Below are positions 58,936 through 64,000 of a stretch of 64,000 nt of DNA, piece after piece. The stretch comes from Apricaphanius iberus. Its lineage: Eukaryota > Chordata > Actinopteri > Cyprinodontiformes > Aphaniidae. The translations under genes and the position numbers were made by a program. Position 1 is the stretch's first letter. Every line of letters starts with the position of its first letter. The notes below the pieces were generated by a model, which made no database searches, was not told the DNA's origin, and was given only the letters and a program-made list of their open reading frames with translations. Where the stretch lies: assembly GCA_028564705.1 (NCBI GenBank), contig JAPXFQ010000082.1, positions 1,674,001 through 1,738,000 of the forward strand, given 5' to 3'.

Positions 58936-61829
58936 CTCTATAGTCGCTGTAATCAGTAGTTAATGCAGCGTTTAGCCACTATATGCTTTATATTGAAAGG
59001 ATAACTTATCTAATCTGTTCCTTTGGAGATTTTGAACACAAGGAGGTGTAGGAAAATAACAAAAAACGTTTTGTTTCCATGTGTTTCTAGAGTATTCTAT
59101 GAGCTGCACTTCTAGTAAAAAGCTTTACAGCTTAACCAAAACTTACTTTCTGTCTTTCATTTTTGGTCGGAGAAGCAAACTGGGCTTTAGGTTTGTTGTG
59201 TTCACTGATCTGAGAAAGAAACGATTTTTTAAAGGTTGAAACAGGGCCTTATTAAACTAAGTGTTGGGGATCTAGAGGAGCCTATAGTTGTCTGGGTCTG
59301 GTCAATAATAACTTGGAATAATTATACCAATAACCTAATACTGGGATATTTTTTAATGAAACTTGAATTGCCAGTAACAAAATGAGCAAAACGGGGCACC
59401 ATCTTTTTAATCTATGGTAGTCCGGTACAATTAATATTGCTTCTGAGTCTTTATCTGAAGGATGAATTATGTTGTACTGAATCAATCCACATTAAAACAA
59501 GCAGAGATTTTTGTCTCAAGTTAAATGAATTTATTACAGATTGCTTAACCCTTATCAAAAGCAGTCACAAATCAATTCAATCTAGTCTAAAGAGAAGTAT
59601 GCTGCGGTTCTAAATGGGTGTATTTATTCAATCAGGGAGACGATAAATGTGGAAGACAAAATCGATAACAAGCAGACACGACTTCACGTGCGTGCGTAGT
59701 GGGTGTATGCAGGGGTGACACCTTAATCAATGCGGGCGATGAACCCAGGGAAGACGAAGAGCCACATGGTCTCTATCTAGCTTTAGTTAGCACTTTGGTT
59801 AGACAAAGAAGTTATCAAAGATAATGGCCTACTCTCCTCTTCTCCTACCAGAGCGAACATTCTACAAAGCCACGCTCGGGGGAATCAAACAATCACGCAG
59901 CAAAGCGCAAAGAAACCACAAACTGCTTCTGCTTACACATGAAAGAAAAATGACTAACTAAACATTTAACACAACCAATAACCATTTACAGCAGAAAGCT
60001 TATACACATATGCTAAACCTAGCTCCACCCAGGAATTAAGAAACTGGAACGTTCCTACTTTTGATGAGTTCTTCAGTCCACCGTCAGACGACGAGGGAGC
60101 TGGAGAAAAGCCTGGTTAAATTCTGGGGCAGATTAAGTCATCCACCTCAATGCGCAGAAGAGACGGGGCGGAGTTTAGAGATGCCAGTGGTCTGCAGCTG
60201 ACCAACGCTCTCTTAGATGAAAACCCGGGGGCAGTTTCAGAGTGATTCCTCGCGGACTAGCCGGTAGATTTAAAATCTAGGAGGAATTGGATAACTTGCG
60301 GATATTTGGGTTTTCCCTCCTTTTCAGCTCAACAGAGCTAATTGGAAGAGGCCGAATGCGTCATTGTGACTGCCTTCTATCAGCTCGGCAGCGTCAACCT
60401 TGACCATCGCTGATCAATGGGAAACTGTTGAGGTCAACTAAATGGCCACCGATCCGGCGCAAAGAATGCTGGGAGTTCATTCACTATATTGTGAGCAACA
60501 TAAGGAACTATCAAGTTCTGGTCATCAGCTAATTTCTCATTGAACCCAGGTTTTGAAATACGTTTTTTACAAAAAAAAGATGTTTGCTATCAATAAACCA
60601 GAGGTTGGATGCATTGCAAACACAAAAAGAGAACTTCAGAGCCTTGAAAGTCTTCAGAGAGAAACAAACAGCTGCAGTGAGGAAGTAGAAATCCCCACAC
60701 ACAAACTGAACTCATGAACACATCTGCCTGCTTGCCTCAGCTGAGCGTCATTCAGTATTTATGGAGCAGGAGAAGTGAGCGTTTGCTTGAATAGCTGTGT
60801 AGGCAGTCCCACTTTATACTCCAGTGAGCTTTAGAGAAAAGAAATGGAGAGGGATGAACGATGACCTCTGACCCTAGCATCTTACTCCCCCCTCTTGCTG
60901 CTAGGCCCCCTGACTCCGGTCCTTCCTCTGTTTTAGTGAAAGCGCAGAGTGAGGACACCAACTCCATCAGTTTCAGCAGGCAGAAAGGTCATATTGTTTC
61001 AGTCGGTGACTCACAGAGTAGGATGGATTGAGCCCTGGCTCCTAATAATCTCTCACTGATTTGTTAATCTAATCAAAGTTAGTTCTCGGCACAGTTGTAC
61101 AACCTGTTGGGGCGCTGGGAAACCCTTCATCGGTCTACCTGAATGGGTAAAGAAAAATAACAGTCATTGCATTTTAGTTTTTATTTGCATATAATGTTTT
61201 ACATGTGGTGGAAGTTAAACGAAACAAACAGAGACACACTGTGTAATAAAAAGGCTAGAGCGGTTACCTCTCAGATGAAAACATGGTTAATTTCAGGCTG
61301 TATCAGGACTCTCCTGAAAGTTCTTTAGTTTTCAATAAAGATTTGACTTTTAGTGAGACATTGTGGGGATGCATGGGATGTCTGTAAAACAATAGTCAGT
61401 TTTTTTTTTTTAAACATATTTTTACAGGGCCCAGATCTTAAACGAGGCCAATATCAAAATGGATTAACATCCATCTTGTTGTGGTTTGTCTTTGGTCGCA
61501 ATAAAGGACAATAATAAATACGTGGAAGACGACCAGAAAACAACGGCTTAATCTATTTCTCTTCCACTTTGAGAATGAGCTTGGCAGAATGAGAATGACA
61601 GGAAATGACAAAATAGCTTTCAGAATTAATTTTTTTATTGTATTTTGTGGAAGTTATGTATAAACACGCACGATTTTTTTAGACAACTTATATGTAGAAA
61701 TTTACATGACATTATATTAATATAGCTATGCATAAAAAAAAAAGTCTAGTCTCATGTTTTTTGAAATAACCGGATATTGTGGTTGCTTGGGATCCTGTTG
61801 GTGCTTTGTGATTTTTGTAGATTGATTGC
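58936..61829. other. actn1 intron 1, no recognised gene
   Basis: The 59660-60480 section is more GC-balanced than its surroundings and may be an unclassified repeat. I could not identify termini or coding frames. Confidence 0.35.
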
Positions 61830-62010
61830 GATATTTCTCCGTCGTCCGACAAAAATAGAAACGATCCCATTTTTTCAGGATTGGGAAACGGCGGCCGGTG
61901 CCCTGCGCCGCTCGACGTCGGCAGTGGTAATGCTCTCATTCTCTACAATGGGATGGTTTTTGCTGCGGAGTGCGTGGCGGCGCGGGGCGCATGCAGTGGA
62001 AATTGGGGGT
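61830..62010. repeat. CpG-dense island, probably a MITE fragment
   Basis: Within AT-rich intron, CTCCGTCGTCCGAC, GAAACGGCGGCCGGTGCCCT, CGCCGCTCGACGTCGGCAG and GTGGCGGCGCGGGGCGCATG stand out. The CATTCTCTACAATGGGATGG core resembles the centre of some fish MITEs. An intronic CpG island or alternative promoter is a less likely reading, since no exon follows. Confidence 0.4.
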
Positions 62011-64000
62011 TAGAGTCTGCTACAGCTTCTTCACTCTCACAGCCATCAGTATCTAGTACTCGTTGAAGAACCTTGGCTAATATGACTCATAACAACATTT
62101 AATTTTCTTTTCGAATTAATGAAGTATTTTTAAACTCATTTGAATTGAATTAAACCAACCAAGTCAAATTTAAATGACAAGTAGTTCATGTTTGCTTGTA
62201 CGATAGGACTGCCATCGCAGTAATGGGAAATGCACTCATTTTCATTTAGAAATTGCGTAACACATTATTTATGGACAGAGACGATGTATTTCTGGCTTGA
62301 AGTTATTTTTCCATGAGGCCGATCATACATGAGCGGAGAAATCCCTAATGATCAATCAAATGACTCCCCATCTCTGTCTTGATTGTCTTCTCCCTAGGCG
62401 TTCTGCGCAGTTCATTCTTCTGGCATTTTTTTTGTTTTCTATTGCTTCCCACTCAGTTTGCTGAGATCGATGTCGTTTTTTTAAAGTCTCTCATCCTGCC
62501 AGATGCATGGAGCCACAGAGCAGCAGTCTGCAGACGCTTCAGACAGCAGTTTGGCTCTTTTCCCCACTGTGCTTCCTGGCTGAAGACGGCAGTAACAAGC
62601 ATTTCAATATGTTGGCTCCTCTCCTAGCCTCATTAACACCTCAGCTTTCTTGGTGACAGTTAGTTTAGGATGTCATATTGAATTGTGGTCTCTAATGTAA
62701 AAATAATGATAATGAAGACACTCTTTTCCCTATTCTTTTTCTTATTCTATTTACTGTACGTCTCAGATTTGTTTTATTGAACTTTTACATTGGGCCGCCA
62801 AGGTAATTATTTTAGCTGATTTAGATTTTCTCTTCAAGAACTTTAATGTAAGAAAATAAGAATAGCACCACAATTGTATTTCTATGGTTTTCTAGATCTG
62901 GGCAGTCATTACCTCTGCCAAGGAGGTGATATTTTCACCAGGGATTGATTGTCTATTAGTATGCAACATAACTGCAAAAGTTACAGGTGTATTTTCATGA
63001 CAGTTACCGTCTTTACCAAAACACTGGTTTATGTGACTAACTACTGAAATAATAATTATATCAGCGGGAATCGAGCTGCTAAAGGTTCAGGGTCAAGTAA
63101 TCTTAAAAAAGTTAGAATTAGATCACAACATTTGGGGGAGGGTCTACACTCCAGTTTATTTATATTAAATGACACCTCTAAAACAGAGGTTAACATGTGA
63201 TTCCTCAGAGGTTACCAAATGGCTGCTAACATTCCAAATCATGCTGTATGCTTGAGTTTAAAGGCTCAAACTGGTAAAACAGGGCCACTTTCTTACATTC
63301 TCTTCACCCTTCCTGTTGTCTGCTGAAAGTCTTACTCTCTCTCTTGTTTCTGTAGGAGCCACAGATCAGTCTCAGCAGTAAATCTTTCAAACTGATGGTG
63401 AGCCCAGTCTGTCAGTGCAGCCTTGTAGGAATTGGTATGAAGGGATGAGAGAAGAAAAAAAAAAAATTTGCTGTGGAGGGGTGGGTGATACGACCGAACG
63501 GATCTAGAATATTCCCAGTAACTTCACACGTTTGTTATAGGTGATGCAAGAAATAATCTGTCAGCACCTGATGGACTGCAAAGGTTGTTTTGCTGATTTT
63601 CCTTTGCTCTTTCATGTTTGAAAAATCAGAAAAATGTAAGTCTGGTGGTTAATTTTGTGAGTGAAACGAATCAATGAATTTGAACATGTTCCTCTGTGTA
63701 CGACCTTGGTTAGAGCTTGCCGAAGTTGAAACAGCATTTCCTTTCCAGACTAGTCCTAAAGACTATTTCAGACAGAATCCTTTTCTTCTCTCATCGTTCA
63801 ATGATGACCCACCCCTGAGAAAAGCATTAGCACCCACTGCAGTCGCTTTTTCTTCTAGTGGGCCTTTTTTTTGTTTTTTTTTTATTCGAGCAAATTCCTG
63901 CTGGGCTCATTTGTTTGTTGAATTGCAACGCTCTAATCCATCACTTATCACAGAGTCATCTGCGAGACTTGGATGGAGCTAAAGTGTTAGCAGCTCAGCT
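62011..64000. other. actn1 intron 1 to the end of the window
   Basis: No exon, repeat family or RNA gene recognised. The frame at 63674-63982 lacks a family motif and splice context. Confidence 0.35.

Noticed and set aside
59260..60500. Possible LTR retroelement
   Set aside because: I found no matching terminal repeats, primer-binding site or coding domain.
1..64000. CRISPR arrays, tRNA or rRNA genes, prokaryotic operons
   Set aside because: No regularly spaced direct repeats, cloverleaf-type genes or rRNA segments were seen. The window is a vertebrate intron-exon landscape.

Overview
This is a stretch of vertebrate nuclear DNA, almost certainly from a ray-finned (teleost) fish. It is AT-rich and mostly non-coding. 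Exons are small, have canonical GT/AG borders and sit in kilobase-sized introns. The repeats are typical of teleosts: Tc1/mariner copies, many small hAT-like and Harbinger-like elements, palindromic Angel-like elements and LINE tails. I see no prokaryotic genes, CRISPR array, rRNA, tRNA or intact retrovirus.

Three + strand protein-coding loci can be supported. (1) Positions 61-179 hold the last coding exon of a gene that starts left of the window; I could not identify it. (2) Positions 9144-27692 hold a complete dcaf5 coding sequence (the WD-repeat substrate receptor DDB1- and CUL4-associated factor 5): nine exons joined in phase give 781 codons plus stop. (3) Positions 35770-35868 hold the first coding exon of an alpha-actinin, best called actn1 because DCAF5 and ACTN1 are same-strand neighbours in human. 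I found no second actn1 exon, so the rest of the window reads as its very large first intron.

Layout: 180-8880 is intergenic and packed with mobile elements; 8881-9143 is the GC-rich dcaf5 promoter; 9144-27692 is dcaf5; 27693-35300 is the intergenic gap, with a Harbinger element, a purine-rich tract and a consensus SRF (CArG) site; 35300-35769 is the actn1 promoter and 5' UTR with paired CCAAT boxes; 35869-64000 is the actn1 intron, with a nearly intact Tc1 transposon and a hAT remnant that keeps a BED zinc finger.

The genes do not form a pathway: dcaf5 serves nuclear CRL4 ubiquitination and actn1 the actin cytoskeleton. I did not find an undescribed biological system. The most informative non-genic observations are transposon anatomy (exact target-site duplications, an internal deletion with matching ends, a two-base lesion in an otherwise open transposase, and a transposase relic that identifies a MITE family), a microsatellite acting as the polypyrimidine tract of a dcaf5 splice site, and candidate actn1 control sites.
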